A model generated the notes under the pieces. It worked only from the letters and a program-made list of their open reading frames with translations. It was not told the origin of the DNA and searched no databases. The position numbers were made by a program, and so were the translations under genes. From Prorocentrum cordatum (lineage: Eukaryota > Sar > Dinophyceae > Prorocentrales > Prorocentraceae): a stretch of DNA of 64,000 nt. Below, piece by piece: positions 38,455 through 49,483 of the stretch. The stretch covers positions 468,794 through 532,793 of the forward strand of contig CAUYUJ010000847.1 in NCBI GenBank assembly GCA_963575745.1, in the 5' to 3' direction. How positions within the stretch are numbered: the first letter of the stretch is position 1; every line of letters begins with the position of its first letter.

Positions 38455-40158
38455 CAGGCTCTTAACTTTAACCTTTGGCGTGATGACTTAGGTAGAGCTG
38501 TAGATCTAATGTACACTTCCCCTACAATGATCTCCAGTTTGTTGCAAGAAGGAGTGCAGTGTGCCCACGAACGTAGGCTTGCGGAGTCCACCCCCTCCTT
38601 CGTCGGTGAGCGTGTGTCGGTCGACCCCCTTCGCTCTTTCCTCCGCTCGAAGCGAGCCTCTCCGCAAGCCAAGTACTGGGTGCGCGCGTGTTTCTCCAAG
38701 GGCTGCTGGACGGCCGATCGGTTACTTGAATCCGGCTACGTTTCAGATGGCAAATGCCCACGATGTGGACAGCCAGATTCGATTTTCCACCGTCAGTGGC
38801 TCTGTGATGATTTGGAGGTTGCCCAGACCCGCGCAGAGGCGATCGCCCAGGATATCATAGATACTGCACGAGCGAGCCCCCCAGAAGAACATGGTTTCTG
38901 GTCTCGCCTGATGATGGCCCAGCCAGGTTTAGAGGACTCCCCTCTCCCCTCGACGGCGACGGACCCTCTCCTTCAGGACGGCGACGGCAGGCCATTATCA
39001 CTCCAAGAGTTTGTAGAGCTGAGCGAGAGCTGCGACGTAGTCGTGGACGGCTCGGCTACGCAGTGCATCATAAAATATTTACGTCGAGCTAGTTTTGCCG
39101 CGGTTTTCCTGGAGCCAGGTCTTGAGTACAAGATCAGGACCCGACTCATGGCCCCAAGTTGGCCAACGATCCCGCAAATTCCCCAGGCTGCGGAACATGT
39201 TGGTCTTGCCACTGTTTGTGCGTTCGCGTCTGGTTTGTGCACCCTTCACAGTGATTGCAAAGGGGCCATCCGTTTTCACAATGCTGCGGATGCGGCCCAG
39301 CTCGGGCCCAAGCATATGTTTGCGGGAGCGCGTAGGGCTGCGCAGCAGGCTTTTGGTTTCGACGCCGCGGGCGAGGCTCTTTACACTCCAGCCCACAGAT
39401 CGGAACAAGTAATTCAAGAACTCCCACCAGAGGAGCGCAGGATTGCCCTGGGCAATGCCGACGCCGACCGATTGGCGAAGCATGCACTCTCTCTTCACCC
39501 CCAAGCGTCAGCTGCTGATCTGGCTGAGCTGGATAGGCGGGTGAAGCTCCTACTGGACTGTGCGAAAAGGTTCGGGGCGGTGCCCCCGCTTTTTCCCAAG
39601 TTAGATTTTGTTCGGCCCCCTCCCGCGGTCCGACTCCCAAAGGTGAAGACACCGCCAGACTGGCACGAATGGGAGGAGCTCGAGGACGGAGGGGTTTTTC
39701 GTTGCAGCAGGTGCTTTCTGGTCTCTTTCGAGAGCGATGCCCGACCTATGAACGGTTGTTTTGGGCCCCCTACTGCTCTCAGACGCCTCGAAGGTGCTGA
39801 GACAGAGAGGCGCCATCGGTTGGGCTTTGCTGCGCTAAAGGAGACCCGCAAGCCGCTCTTTTTCTGTACCAGATGTGGGGCGTATACCAGCAGACGCTGC
39901 CACTTGCTCGGCCAGTTGTGCCTCGGAGAGCCTGGCACCTCAGGAGAAGGTGCCATCAAGCGCATTCGAGAGGGCCTCCATCCTCATTATCCTAAGAATC
40001 CTGAGGGTGATGATGCTGTTGCACCACGCAGGCCGCCGCCTAAGTCGGTGCTCCTGGCCCCTCCTGGCCCCGCCTCAGCAGGCAAGGCTCGCTTGGTCGA
40101 CAACGATCGGCTGCGGGCTCTGGCTGGGCGCATTCGGGCCAAGGAGGCAGCCGCGTGA
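38455..40158 (+). pseudogene. LINE A ORF2, RNase H and C-terminal zinc motifs
   Basis: Continuation of ORF2 after the TGA. Contains an RT-associated zinc motif CPRCGQPDSIFHRQWLC (about 38757-38807), an RNase H type I domain with VVDGSAT, TLHSDCKGAIRF and GNADADRLAKHA acidic positions (about 39040-39490), and a C-terminal Cys motif (FRCSRCF .. FFCTRCGAYTSRRCHLLGQLC) common in dinoflagellate LINE proteins. This stretch of 549 codons from ATG 38509 is uninterrupted, but as part of a broken ORF2 it is unlikely to be expressed alone. Confidence 0.8.
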
Positions 40159-40389
40159 TCGCGGCCACAGATCGGGATGTTCTGCCTCAGGCTGTCTGGT
40201 CCTCCTCCTCCTCCTCCCCCTCCCTCAAGCTACTCTGGCTTGGGGGTGGGCTTTGGGGAGTTCTCTAAGAAGTTTCGGGTTTTCACGAACACATCCACCT
40301 AAGTCAGATCCCTGTACCTTAACGTGGTGCTTGAGTACGCTTGCTTGTGCTACCGCCCATCGCACAAGCTTCCGCAAAAGCAGGGAGCC

Positions 40390-41565
40390 ATGGCAGCGCC
40401 ACAGGGGAAGTCCAGTCCCTGGACGCGACGCGGGAACTGCCAGTCATGTGAATATAACGACAGGATCAGAGTTCAGAATATGCAACGCCAGCGTTGCCAG
40501 GTTCACTGCAGGAAGCTCTTCAAGCCACACGGCCCCGATCGCGACACTCGGCAGGTGCGATTTGAAGACGAGTCAGATTGGGAACACAGCAGCCAAGGTA
40601 GTGCCAACACTCCAGCCGCCAGGAGGACGAGGAGCCCAGGAGGCCGGAAGCTTCGCAACGCCAACGGACAGTCGCAGCTGGCCCATCTCCTCGAGCAGGC
40701 ATTGGCGAACACAAAGGATCAGGAGATGAGAGCTGTCCTGGAGGCCCAGCGTACGAAGTTCGCCTCCTCGTCACAGCAGTCAGGGGAGACTGCAGCAGAC
40801 CAGGTCAAGCGAGCTGATGGCGCATGGAGGACCGCCAGCAACAAGCACCCCCAGCTCGTGACGCAGGTGCTGCGCCTCCGCACGCAGCTGATGCACGCAG
40901 AGGGCAAGCAGCAGGTCGCGGCCCAGGAGCTGGCGGCCGCCGAGCGAGACAAACACACGGCTGCCGAGGCGCTGGCCAAGGCAGAGGGAGTCCAGCAGCA
41001 GGGACAGCCCACCACAGGCGCCAGCAGCGCAGCTGCTGCTGGTACGGCGCCCACCATCAGCATACAGATGAGTAGTGAGCTCTTCGACCACTTCGAGGAG
41101 TGGGATGCCGAGGAGAACGATAAGGTTGCCCTTCGCCAGCTCAAGTCCGAGCTCGAAGGGCGGAAGCAGAGTTTTGAATCCAAAGATGCAGAGCTGAAAG
41201 CGCCCCTCCAGAAGGTCGCCAAGGCGGAGAAGGACGTCCGCGACAGGATGCTCAAGAAGAGGAAGATATCGGAGGAGGACGGCGCCAGCGGCGCAGGCGG
41301 CAGCAGTGTCGGCGCCAGGGCGGCGGAGGCGCCCGGCGCGGCGAGCGCCCAGCCAGGCGCCCCAGCCCCCGCCGCTGCCGCCCAGGCCCCGCCAGCAGGC
41401 GCGGCCACCCAGGTGCCAGCGGACGCCGCCGACGAGGATTTGAAGAAGGAGGCCCAGCGCATCTCGGCGGCGAAGTTCGCGGCTTCCGCGGCTGGCAAAG
41501 GGGGCCCCCCACCCGCGGCCAAGTCGGCTGGCGCCGCCGCCTCGCCCGTGCCGAAGGGCTCGTAG
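40390..41565 (+). CDS. LINE B ORF1-like protein
   Basis: 391 residues from ATG 40390 (gccATGG). Near the N-terminus is a Cys motif CQSCEYND..QRCQVHC (C-x2-C-x15-C-x3-C), then basic/polar linker, a long Ala/Gln/Glu/Lys helical region consistent with coiled coil (about residues 95-310, e.g. QQVAAQELAAAERDKHTAAE), a basic patch (MLKKRKISEEDG) and an Ala/Pro-rich tail. The frame is intact. Endonuclease and RT remnants of the same orientation follow, so I read it as ORF1 of a second LINE family. A host gene is less likely. Confidence 0.6.
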   Translation: MAAPQGKSSPWTRRGNCQSCEYNDRIRVQNMQRQRCQVHCRKLFKPHGPDRDTRQVRFEDESDWEHSSQGSANTPAARRTRSPGGRKLRNANGQSQLAHLLEQALANTKDQEMRAVLEAQRTKFASSSQQSGETAADQVKRADGAWRTASNKHPQLVTQVLRLRTQLMHAEGKQQVAAQELAAAERDKHTAAEALAKAEGVQQQGQPTTGASSAAAAGTAPTISIQMSSELFDHFEEWDAEENDKVALRQLKSELEGRKQSFESKDAELKAPLQKVAKAEKDVRDRMLKKRKISEEDGASGAGGSSVGARAAEAPGAASAQPGAPAPAAAAQAPPAGAATQVPADAADEDLKKEAQRISAAKFAASAAGKGGPPPAAKSAGAAASPVPKGS

Positions 41566-41594
41566 GGCTCTGCGGGCGCGGCGAGTCAGCCTGA

Positions 41595-42454
41595 ATGATT
41601 GGGCGTGGGAGCCGACGGCGCCGCGGCGAATCCGCGCCTCGAGCGCGCCAGCAACGCTGGCGAGACGAGTATTTTCTTCAGCAACGTGACGCGCATGGGA
41701 GACAAGGCCTGGAATTTCCTCGAGGCCCAGTCCCAGACGCACGACTACTTGGCCGCATGCGAGCCGCACGTCGGGAAGACGGCTCTTCCTTCATTGGCGT
41801 CAAAGGCGAGGTTTTCACCCATGAAGCTTTTCGCCAAACCAGCCCGTCCGAAGCCCCAGTAAAACAAGACGCATGAAAGCGACGCCGAGTCTCAGAATGA
41901 AGGGGGGGAGTGGGTCCCACTCGCACCCATAGGCCTGTTCAGTATCTAGACGCTGCCCGCGCAGGCCCACTTTTAGCCGAAGGCAGCTCCATGCTCGATG
42001 GTTTCGTGCCAGTCGTAATGTACATGCGAGGATTCTCTTTAGTGTTTCTAGTTTTTACGGACATGCAGGGCCTGGGTTCAGAGGGGCTAACCTGGGTCGT
42101 TTCCGTGGGATCGGGCGCCTGTTCAGTGCCCTGCAGACCCCCTGGATCGTCGCCGCCGACTGGAATCTTTCCCCAGAAAGCTTGCGGCGCACAGGATGGC
42201 TAGACAGAGTTGGAGGACAGATTGCGTGCTCCGACGCTCAGTTCACGCGTGCCCCAGGTGGCGGGGGGCAGCCCAGCCATCTCGACTATCTTGTAGTCAG
42301 TCACGCAGCGAGGCCGCACGTTCGCCGAGTTGTTCCTGTCGCCGATGTGCCATGGAAACCTCACATCGGACTCAGTGTCTCCATCGTCGCGCCTGGGTCT
42401 CAGTTAATCACTCGGTATCTCGAGTCGCCCGCGCGTTTGCCCGCTGTCAGCTGA
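41595..42454 (+). pseudogene. LINE B endonuclease remnants
   Basis: The N-terminal part of an APE-type endonuclease is recognisable at 41660-41862 (FFSNVTRMGDKAWNFLEAQS, QTHDYLAACEPHVG). The C-terminal part is at 42182-42454 in another frame (WLDRVGGQIACSDAQFTRAP, PSHLDYLVVSHA, VPWKPHIGLSV). The catalytic middle is not readable in one frame. Degenerate. Confidence 0.6.
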
Positions 42455-42520
42455 CCCACGCGGCCGGCCGCGCCCGGCCCCAAGTCTATCGCCAGGAAAC
42501 GGGAGCGGGCCACTTCAAGG

Positions 42521-43771
42521 TTGGAGGCCAAACGGGCGCGCGAAGGACGCACCCTTTCTTGGTTCCCCCAGCAGGATAGCGGCGAGGAGGGCGCGCAGGG
42601 TGAGTCCGATAATCGCACCCAGTCCCCCCCCCCCCCCCCGCCCTCAGCGACGCGGGCGCTCGCTGCGATGAAGGCGGCGAGCCCGTCTGCTCAGGCGACG
42701 ACCTGGGGCGGCCTCTCGGAGGGCGACCCTGGGGCGGACGAGGCGGCGTTCCAACCTGCCCCTCAGCCGCCCCTGCTTTTGTTTCTCTCTCGCTGCCAGA
42801 TGAGAATCAGACACTTGGACAGTCGAACAGCACAGCGCACCATGCCAATTCGGATCCCCCCCCCCCCCTCCGACCCCCCGATCTCCCCGAGCCCCGCCGT
42901 CCAGGGTCTTCTTCCAAGGAGCAGTCCGAAACGTCGGCGTGGCCGCCCGATTTGCATGTGCCCAGCGATGTGCGGAAGGAACAAAGAGCTCGGATTGGTT
43001 TCAGTTATGCCACCCAGTGCCCTCCATCGAAGGCCATCATCCGTTCCGACGCCGACCACCTCGGCTCAAAAGATTCAGGCTTGCTTGCAGCATTGCACGC
43101 AAGCTGGGCCCGAACCGTGGAGGCCCCCATATTCACACACCATCAGCAGGTCCCATATGGAGCCACTCGCGGAGAGGCGCCCCAGTTCAAGGCCTCGGTC
43201 GCGCGCCGAGGAACCCCCTCCCGACTGGCACCTTCGAGACAGAATCAGCGGCTGGCGGGCACGGGCCAGCACAATCATCAGCAGTAGCACGCGACATCTT
43301 CGACGGGTTGGTGGCGACAAGCAACTTGCCATCCTATATCACGCGGGCCGCAACCTCCTGGACGACATGCCGTCTCAGGCGGAGCAGATCATCAGGCCCA
43401 CCGACAGGATCGATTGGAGGTATTGGCAGCAATGTGTTGCGAACCTCCAGAGCACACCCTTGGTTCAGCTCGATGTCGGCGCTCAGCCAGTCGACAGGTT
43501 GGCAAGTCGTAGCCAGAGACGGGCTCCGAGCGGATCAATGATTGAATTTCGAGAATGGGCCGAAGCAGTTCCTGCCACCAGGCTCCTTCACACAAAAGTG
43601 AGGGAACCCCAGCCAGAGGTGCGCGACGTTCAGACCAACGGTCAGATTCTGGTATACCCCAAGGACATCATGGATTCCAAGAGCAGAGAATGGGAGCACG
43701 CATGGGCTCCAACAAGTTTATTGGTGAATGGACGACAGGCTGAACTAAGCGACCCGCAAGATCTTTGCTGA
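42521..43771 (+). pseudogene. LINE B linker region between endonuclease and RT
   Basis: A 416-codon frame, Pro/Ser/Arg-rich at first because of C runs (42626-42641, 42857-42868), then more protein-like (NLLDDMPSQAEQIIRPTDRI, EFREWAEAVPATRLL). No domain recognised. Placement between endonuclease and RT remnants suggests the usual low-conservation linker. It could be chance in part. Confidence 0.35.
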
Positions 43772-44600
43772 GGTACGTGACAGGGCACGCTACGAAGCCT
43801 TGCCAGATCTCACCAACCTGGACATCAGGAGTGCGCTAAGACAGATCAAGTCTCCTGCAGCGATGAGAGTGGATCGGTTGAGTTCTCACGACCTTCTACG
43901 GCTACCTGATGAGGCCATTCACGAAATGATCACGGTTTGATCGGTCTGCGAGTCCACCCAGACTTGGCCTCATCAGGTCTGCCTCACTATCGGCACCATT
44001 CTTCCCAAGAAGGTAGTGGGAGATAGAATCACCGGACTTCTGCCACATTTGTCCAGGGTTTGGTCTCGGGCACGCGAGCGATACGTCAAGAAGTGGGCCT
44101 AGGACTGCGAGGCGCACTGAGGCGCGGCCACCAAGGGCAACGCCGCAGTTCGGGAAGCATTTCTCAGATCGGTCGACGAGGAGCTCGCGGCCAGGCTGCG
44201 TGAAGGCCTTCGGTTTCTCATTGAAAGCGGCACCACAGTCAGTATACCTTGGGTGCGATCTTGGAAGAGGCCCAACGCACGCACGTGCCAATCGAGTCTC
44301 AAGACAGAAGAACACAGTCAGATGAGCAAGCAGGTTGTCAAATATGCCAGATGCACTCGGAGATATCGCGTCACGACACGGCTCGAGGCCCAAGGAGCAC
44401 AAGCAGCGGGCACCTACGGTCACCAACTTCACGGAGTGCATGGATGCGAAATGGTCCAGATTCGGCGACGATTCGGCAACGCCCTAGGCCCCGGGGTCTC
44501 TGGCAGGTGCCCCGCCACGCTGATCGATCTTTGGGCGCCTGGTCGGGACCCCGCCTGTCGGCTGCCGCAAGATTGCTTGAGGCTCTGACTCTCATGCTGG
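43772..44600 (+). pseudogene. LINE B reverse transcriptase remnants
   Basis: Fragments in several frames: LPDLTNLDIRSALRQIKSPA with a following DEAIHEMI, then TIGTILPKKVVGDRITGLLP (the position of the RT motif giving basic residues before GG-R), TAG at 44100, and NAAVREAFLRSVDEELAARL. The catalytic Y/F-x-D-D is not visible. Heavily degraded. Confidence 0.5.
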
Positions 44601-44602
44601 GC

Positions 44603-45683
44603 TCAGCAGCCCACCATTCGGATGGTCGAAAACCAGGACCTGGACCTCCCTCGTCCAGGAGCTGAGGTCTCGTCGAAAACCTCTGCGAGCGAATCCCTCC
44701 ACTCCTCGTCGTCCGCGTCGTGTCGGGCCCTGACGAAGGTCACAGTACTACCCAAGCAGGGCAGTGCGTCCACGACCCACGCCCCTGTCCCGTCAGGCAG
44801 CGCAGCGACCTGGCCGTCTGGGCACCAGATCTTCGTCTTGCTGGTGTTCAACTCGAGGCCTAAGTCGGCGAAGAGAGCGCTTGCGGCTTTCAGTGCCTGG
44901 TGCAGGTGGGCCTTCGGTACTGTCAGGTGGGCGTCGTCCAGGTAGGCCCACACCTTGCAGCGAGGGCCCAGGGTGCGCAGGAAGTCCCGCAGGGCGCAGA
45001 GCTCCGGAGCGAAACCGAAGCCGATGCTAAAGAGCGCCGGTCTGAGGGGGCACCCTTGGTCGAGGACCTCCTGCTGTTCCACCAGGTGGTACACCCCGCT
45101 GGCCCCCGCAGCTGAGTGCACTGTCGCACGACCGTACCACTGCACCACCAGGCCCTCCAGCTCCAGGCAGCGCTCCCGCACCCCGCGCAGCACCGCCCTC
45201 CGACGCATGCGGGTGAACGCACTCTTGAGATCCAGCGACGCAAAAGCCAAGTCTGGGCACTGCTCTGCATCTGCTCTTGTGCAGCGTCTCGAGCCCGCAC
45301 AGGACCCCAACCCCGTACTGGAGCTCGGAGACAGCCCTCTGGATGCTGTCTGAGCGGACAGTGCACACGGCCCTGGCCACCATGCGCCGCGCGATGGCCC
45401 CGCATGCCAACACTCTTGTCCCGCCGTCCTTTTTGGCCGTCCCCAGCAGCTTGCCTGCCAGAGCCACGTCTAGGGCCCCCGCCGGGACGGCGCCGCCCAG
45501 GAGCAGCGAGAGCGATGCCGCGGTGGCCGAACCTCGTGTTTCGAGGTGCGCGAGCGGCTGCCAGTGCTCGAAGCGGTCACCTTGCACCCCCGCGCCTGCG
45601 CCACGGGGTGTCTTGGTCCACTTGTTCGTCAGGTAGGCCTGGACGTCCTCTCGGAGCCGTGCGTCAGCCACAGGGTCAGGCAC
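44603..45683 (-). pseudogene. LINE C reverse transcriptase (minus strand)
   Basis: Two frames of one RT. The upstream part (45683 to about 45290) has TKTPRGAGAGVQGDRFEHWQ and LGTAKKDGGTRVLACGAIAR (basic motif before A). The downstream part (about 45310 to 44603) has FASLDLKSAFTRMRR (motif A), LDQGCPLRPALFSIGF (motif B), WAYLDDAHLT with YLDD at 44934-44945 (motif C) and LGLELNTSKTKIW (motif D). One indel near 45290 separates them. It belongs to a family distinct from LINE A (YLDD against YIDD, different motif A). Confidence 0.82.
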
Positions 45684-47235
45684 TCCCCCCAGGTCGTACT
45701 GCGTGCGGGTCCTGCTGCGGCGGGGGCTGCTGCTGCTGCTGCTACCCGAACGCCCGGAGCGTAACTATCCGCAGCTGTAGCCCACTGGCCGGGTCCCCAC
45801 GCTGCGGAAGCAGCCCGGGAGATCTCGCCCTTCAACAGTAGCTGGCGGACCTTCCGCACAGTCGCGCCCATGGTGCTGGGGCCGGCGGCGGCTTTGGTGG
45901 ACGCAGCTGTGTCCCGTAGAAGGGCTTCCCACCTGCCGTCCCAGAAGTCGCGGAGGCGGCCAGCGACTCACTCAGCCACGCTGCGCGACTGCACCTCGCC
46001 CTCCTCAAACAGCTCCCCGAAGATCATCCGATCGAAGGCGAGGACGCATCTCCAGGCACCCAGCTTCCCCTTCTCGGTGGTGGCGTCGAGCACGGCCTGG
46101 GCAGACGCCTCACGCGTTTCCCCGACGGCTAGCTTCAGGGAGCTGGGCACGTCTTGCAGGGTGGCCGCCTGGTTCAGGAGGAGGGCCTCGGTGGAGTTGT
46201 ACAGGCAACCCAAGGCCTCCGCTGAGGACCCGCTCCACCACTCGAGGTTCCGCAGCTGCTGCAGGCCTGCCAGGTTCGCGTGTTCCTCGGCATCATCCGC
46301 GGTGTCCGCAGCCGCTGCCGCCGCCTCAGGAACCAATGCCGATCCCCTGTCTGCGGGAGCGGGCGGAACAGCGGCGGGGGCGGCGGGGGTAGGCATGTTC
46401 AGGAACGGGGCGACGACCTGCTGCTGCTCCACCGTGATGTCCCGCAGCCTCTCGAGTCTGTCCGCGGTCCCCAGGGGGGTGCTCACACACGCAACGTGCC
46501 AATACCGAGGATGAACGCGCGCCCGCGCACTATTGATGCGGACGTCGCCATGCGCGAAGGCGAGCTGGCACTCCTGGCACCGGGCGCGGACGTGGGATGG
46601 CTGGATACTTCACCGCCACTGTGGGCCAACGAATCGGCCTCGCACCCTTCGCGATGCCGTCCCACCGCTGCTATCCACCTCCCTTGGCCCCTCCCGCCGG
46701 GCGCGGCGGTCTCCTGAGTTGGCAGCGGGTTGCCGGCCGTCCCCACTAGGAGCAGCGGCGCGCGCCTCGGCTCGGCGCAGCTCTGGGAGCGGGATGCCCA
46801 TGACCTGCTCCATGCGGTTGGCCAGGTCGAGGGGGAGCTGCTCGAGGCTCTGCTCTGCTCGAGGTTAGCGGCGATGCCAGCGGGATGTGGCACATCTCCG
46901 TTCGTGAGGTTGCGCCGCAGCTGCATCGTAGGGGTCCCACCCACGTCAATGAAGGTATTCCGAATCGTGACGTCCTGCTGCAAGGGAGGCGCCATCGCGG
47001 CGCCTGCGCCATGGGGCGGCGGCACCTCCTGCTGCGCTCGATGCGTAGCACACCGGTCCCCTCCTGCCTCAGCATCTCCTTCGACGCCATGCTCGAGGCA
47101 CATGCGGCACCGCATCACCGCAGGCAGTGGCCGGCAGCGCCAGGAGCAGCGCAGAGCAGCCCGCCTCGGCCGCCCGCCACCGACCCCGCACGCAGGGGGA
47201 GGATATGGGGGTATCCTCTCTTCACTGCAGGCCAT
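45629..47235 (-). pseudogene. LINE C N-terminal region with zinc motifs (minus strand)
   Basis: Upstream of the RT on the minus strand. Frames at 47235-46483, 46486-45968 and 45871-45629 join in sense order. 47235-46483 has CRMCLEHGVEGDA..CATHR. In a neighbouring frame about 46600-46480 reads RCQECQLAFAHGDVRI then WHVACV, a PARP-type-like zinc finger (C-x2-C, H-x2-C). 46486-45968 has a helical region (LEWWSGSSAEALGCLYNSTE, WRCVLAFDRMIFGELFEEGE). 45871 onward has VRKVRQLLLKGEISRAASAA, a short conserved helix that precedes RT in many algal and plant LINEs. Multiple indels; non-functional. Confidence 0.55.
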
Positions 47236-47603
47236 GCAGATCGGCTCGCGAGAGCAGGAACTGGAAATGCCTCAGGTTACCCGCCCTTGCGGACCCTCCT
47301 CCTCCTTCTCCTCCTCCTCCTCCTCCTCCTCCTCCGCGGGCGAAGGGCCCCCGCCCGAAGGAGCGCCCCCTGGGCGCCGGGCTCCCTCCCGGCGAGCGCA
47401 CGCCGTCCGGCCTGGTGCTGTTCCGGGAGCCGCCCCGGCGGCCCGCGGCGCGGCCCGCGGCGTAGGCGCCGCGCCCGCGCTCGCGCGCGCGAGGCGCGGG
47501 GGGGCTCCGCGCGCCTCGCGCGGGGGGGCCCCGCGCCGCGCGGGGGGGGCCCCGCGCCGCGCGCGAGGGCCCCGCGCCCGTGAGCCGCAGAGGCCTCAAC
47601 GGG
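47236..47603. other. Very GC-rich, palindromic non-coding stretch
   Basis: TCC run (47295-47335) followed by GCGCG/CCCCGCGCC repeats (47450-47590) able to form strong hairpins. The Arg/Ala/Pro ORFs here are compositional. Confidence 0.6.
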
Positions 47604-47611
47604 GCACAGCA

Positions 47612-47771
47612 TTAAGTCGGGCATGTCCCTGCACGGGAGGAACATTCAAGAATGGTACAAAAAGTAGTCAGGTGACGATGTTCCGTGCTCTCTCGAGTAC
47701 TTTTGATTATTGTTTGACTATGTTTCATTTGTCTTCCAAAATCCGCCTGTAGGAGGACATGGCCGACCTAA
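47612..47771. mobile_element. F1 MITE, copy 4 (160 bp) with target duplication
   Basis: The left end TTAAGTCGGGCATGTCC and right end GGACATGGCCGACCTAA are inverted repeats. It is flanked on both sides by GCACAGCA (47604-47611 and 47772-47779), a perfect 8-bp target site duplication. This fixes the element borders and marks the family as a DNA-transposon derivative. No coding capacity. Confidence 0.9.
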
Positions 47772-47779
47772 GCACAGCA

Positions 47780-48279
47780 GAGAGCCACAGCCACAAGGGA
47801 GTGGGTTTTTCGGGAGGGCCTCGCGGGGAAGAGCCCACCGACTGCCGACCTCGGCACGAGAGCGTCGGTTGCAGTTGTGGTCGATGTGTGGCCGTCCTGG
47901 GGCGCCACATCGACCACAGCCAGCACTGAGCTGGTGTGGGTGTTCTGACGATGAATTGCATGCGCAGGACGGACAGTCTCCCAGGGTGTGTCCTTGACGT
48001 GGTTATGGTCGCTTGCGGTCCCCGCATCTAATGAGTCGGGGGCATCCAAGGGCGGAGGATATCGCCGAGGTTCGAGGTTCAGGATTGTCAGGAGTCTTCG
48101 TCTGTTTCTTCTCGGCGATGTTCCAGCCTCGGGATGCTCTCCTGCAGACGCGCATCGTCGAGAAGTTTCAGGGGGTGCCAGGACCGTCCCGAGAGGCCAC
48201 TGGAGGCCCGAGTCAGGACCCAAAAACAGCCAGGCATTACTGCGCCGCTTATCTACGTACAAGCCAAAAAACAAGCAAG
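47780..48279. other. No gene recognised
   Basis: Contains a small inverted pair (gttgcagttgtggtcgatgtg against cacatcgaccacagc, 47869-47922). Otherwise nothing seen. Confidence 0.45.
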
Positions 48280-48782
48280 ACAAAACAGAACAACACAGCA
48301 CAGCACAACACCAGCAACGATCACAACAATAACAACAACTGCAACAACAACCACCACAACAACATAACAACAATAACAACAACAACCACAACCACAACAA
48401 CAACAACAGCAGCAGCAACACCAACCACAGCAACAGCAAGAGCGACAGCAACAGCAGCAACAACATCAGCAGCAACAGCAACAGCAACGGCAACAGCAAC
48501 AACAGCAACAACAGCACAGCAACAACACAACAGCAACAACAGCATCAACAACCACAACAACCACAACAACATCAACAACATCAACAACAGCAGCAGCAAT
48601 AACACCAATAAGACACACAACAAAAAACAACAACAACACAAACAAATAACAACAGCAACAACAACAACAACCACAACAATAACAACAACAACAATAACAA
48701 TAACAATAACAATAGCAACAGCAACAGCAACAACAACAACAGCAACAACAACATCAACTACAACAACAGCAACACCAATATC

Positions 48783-48825
<43 letters not shown>

Positions 48826-48830
48826 CGGCG
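48280..48830 (+). repeat. (AAC/CAG)n microsatellite
   Basis: About 550 bp of AAC, ACA and AGC triplets ending in a clean AAC run. The Thr/Asn/Gln ORF across it is not a gene. Confidence 0.92.
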
Positions 48831-48837
48831 GGAGGTT

Positions 48838-48898
48838 TCTGGCCGTGTTCGGCCTCCCAGAGCCCTCGCCAGGCCCCCGGGGAACCGTCCGCAGGCAG
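48838..48898 (-). repeat. F4 fragment, minus orientation
   Basis: tctggccgtgttcggcctcc then gagccctcgccaggcccccg, the reverse complement of the F4 core. Confidence 0.5.
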
Positions 48899-49483
48899 CG
48901 GCTCACCACAGATGGGGCCGCGCCCGGGACACCAAGTGGGGCGCCGCACGTCCGGGAATTTTTGTGCCCGCGCTGGGGGGGCACCTCCCCCCCCCCCCCA
49001 GCTCTCTGTCTCTCTTTCCTCAACAGCTCGCCGCCTCCATGAAGACAGAGGGCTGCCTAGTCTTATGGAGGGGCCCATCGGACTGCGGGGTGTTGCCAGG
49101 TCCTTTCATCCCTTCGGGCGGGGGCGAGCACCGACCCGGGGGACCCCTACCAGGGCGGGGAGTGCCCCCCCTCCCCCTCATGACTCTTGGCTGTTTTCGG
49201 CACCTGTTTCGAGCAGGTGGGGCCTCTCCCCCCTAGGACGCGCTGCGACAAACAGTCGCATTCAGCAGAGGTCCGGAGCCAGACCCCGCCCCCTTTCCCG
49301 CCCCTTCCGCCCAATGCCGAAACGCCGAAAGAAAAAACGGTCACCTAGGCCGGTCCGAGCACGGCGTGAGCCGAAGAAGTCTCATCTCATCAGCCAGGGT
49401 CGGCCCAGTCCATTAGAATCCCTAGAGCTCCTCGAGCGTGTCCTGAGCCTAGCGTATCGTGACATCGCTCTCGTCCTATGAAG
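48899..49483. other. No gene recognised
   Basis: GC-rich with C runs (48988-49000, 49168-49180). Pro/Arg-rich ORFs without motifs. Confidence 0.45.

Larger units (their letters stand above)
34036..40260 (+). mobile_element. LINE A: APE-type non-LTR retrotransposon, decayed
   Basis: Order ORF1 (34174-35295), apurinic-type endonuclease, reverse transcriptase, RNase H with two zinc motifs. All are on the plus strand. The outer borders are approximate: the 5' side meets a TCC microsatellite and no poly(A) or target duplication was found. Damage in ORF2: compensating frameshifts in the endonuclease, a 76-bp tandem duplication (36897-37048), a 1-nt insertion in a T run near 37140, TAA at 37366-37368 and TGA at 38452-38454. 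Confidence 0.85.

Noticed and set aside
48013-49236. Thr/Asn/Gln-rich protein
   Set aside because: AAC/CAG microsatellite translation.
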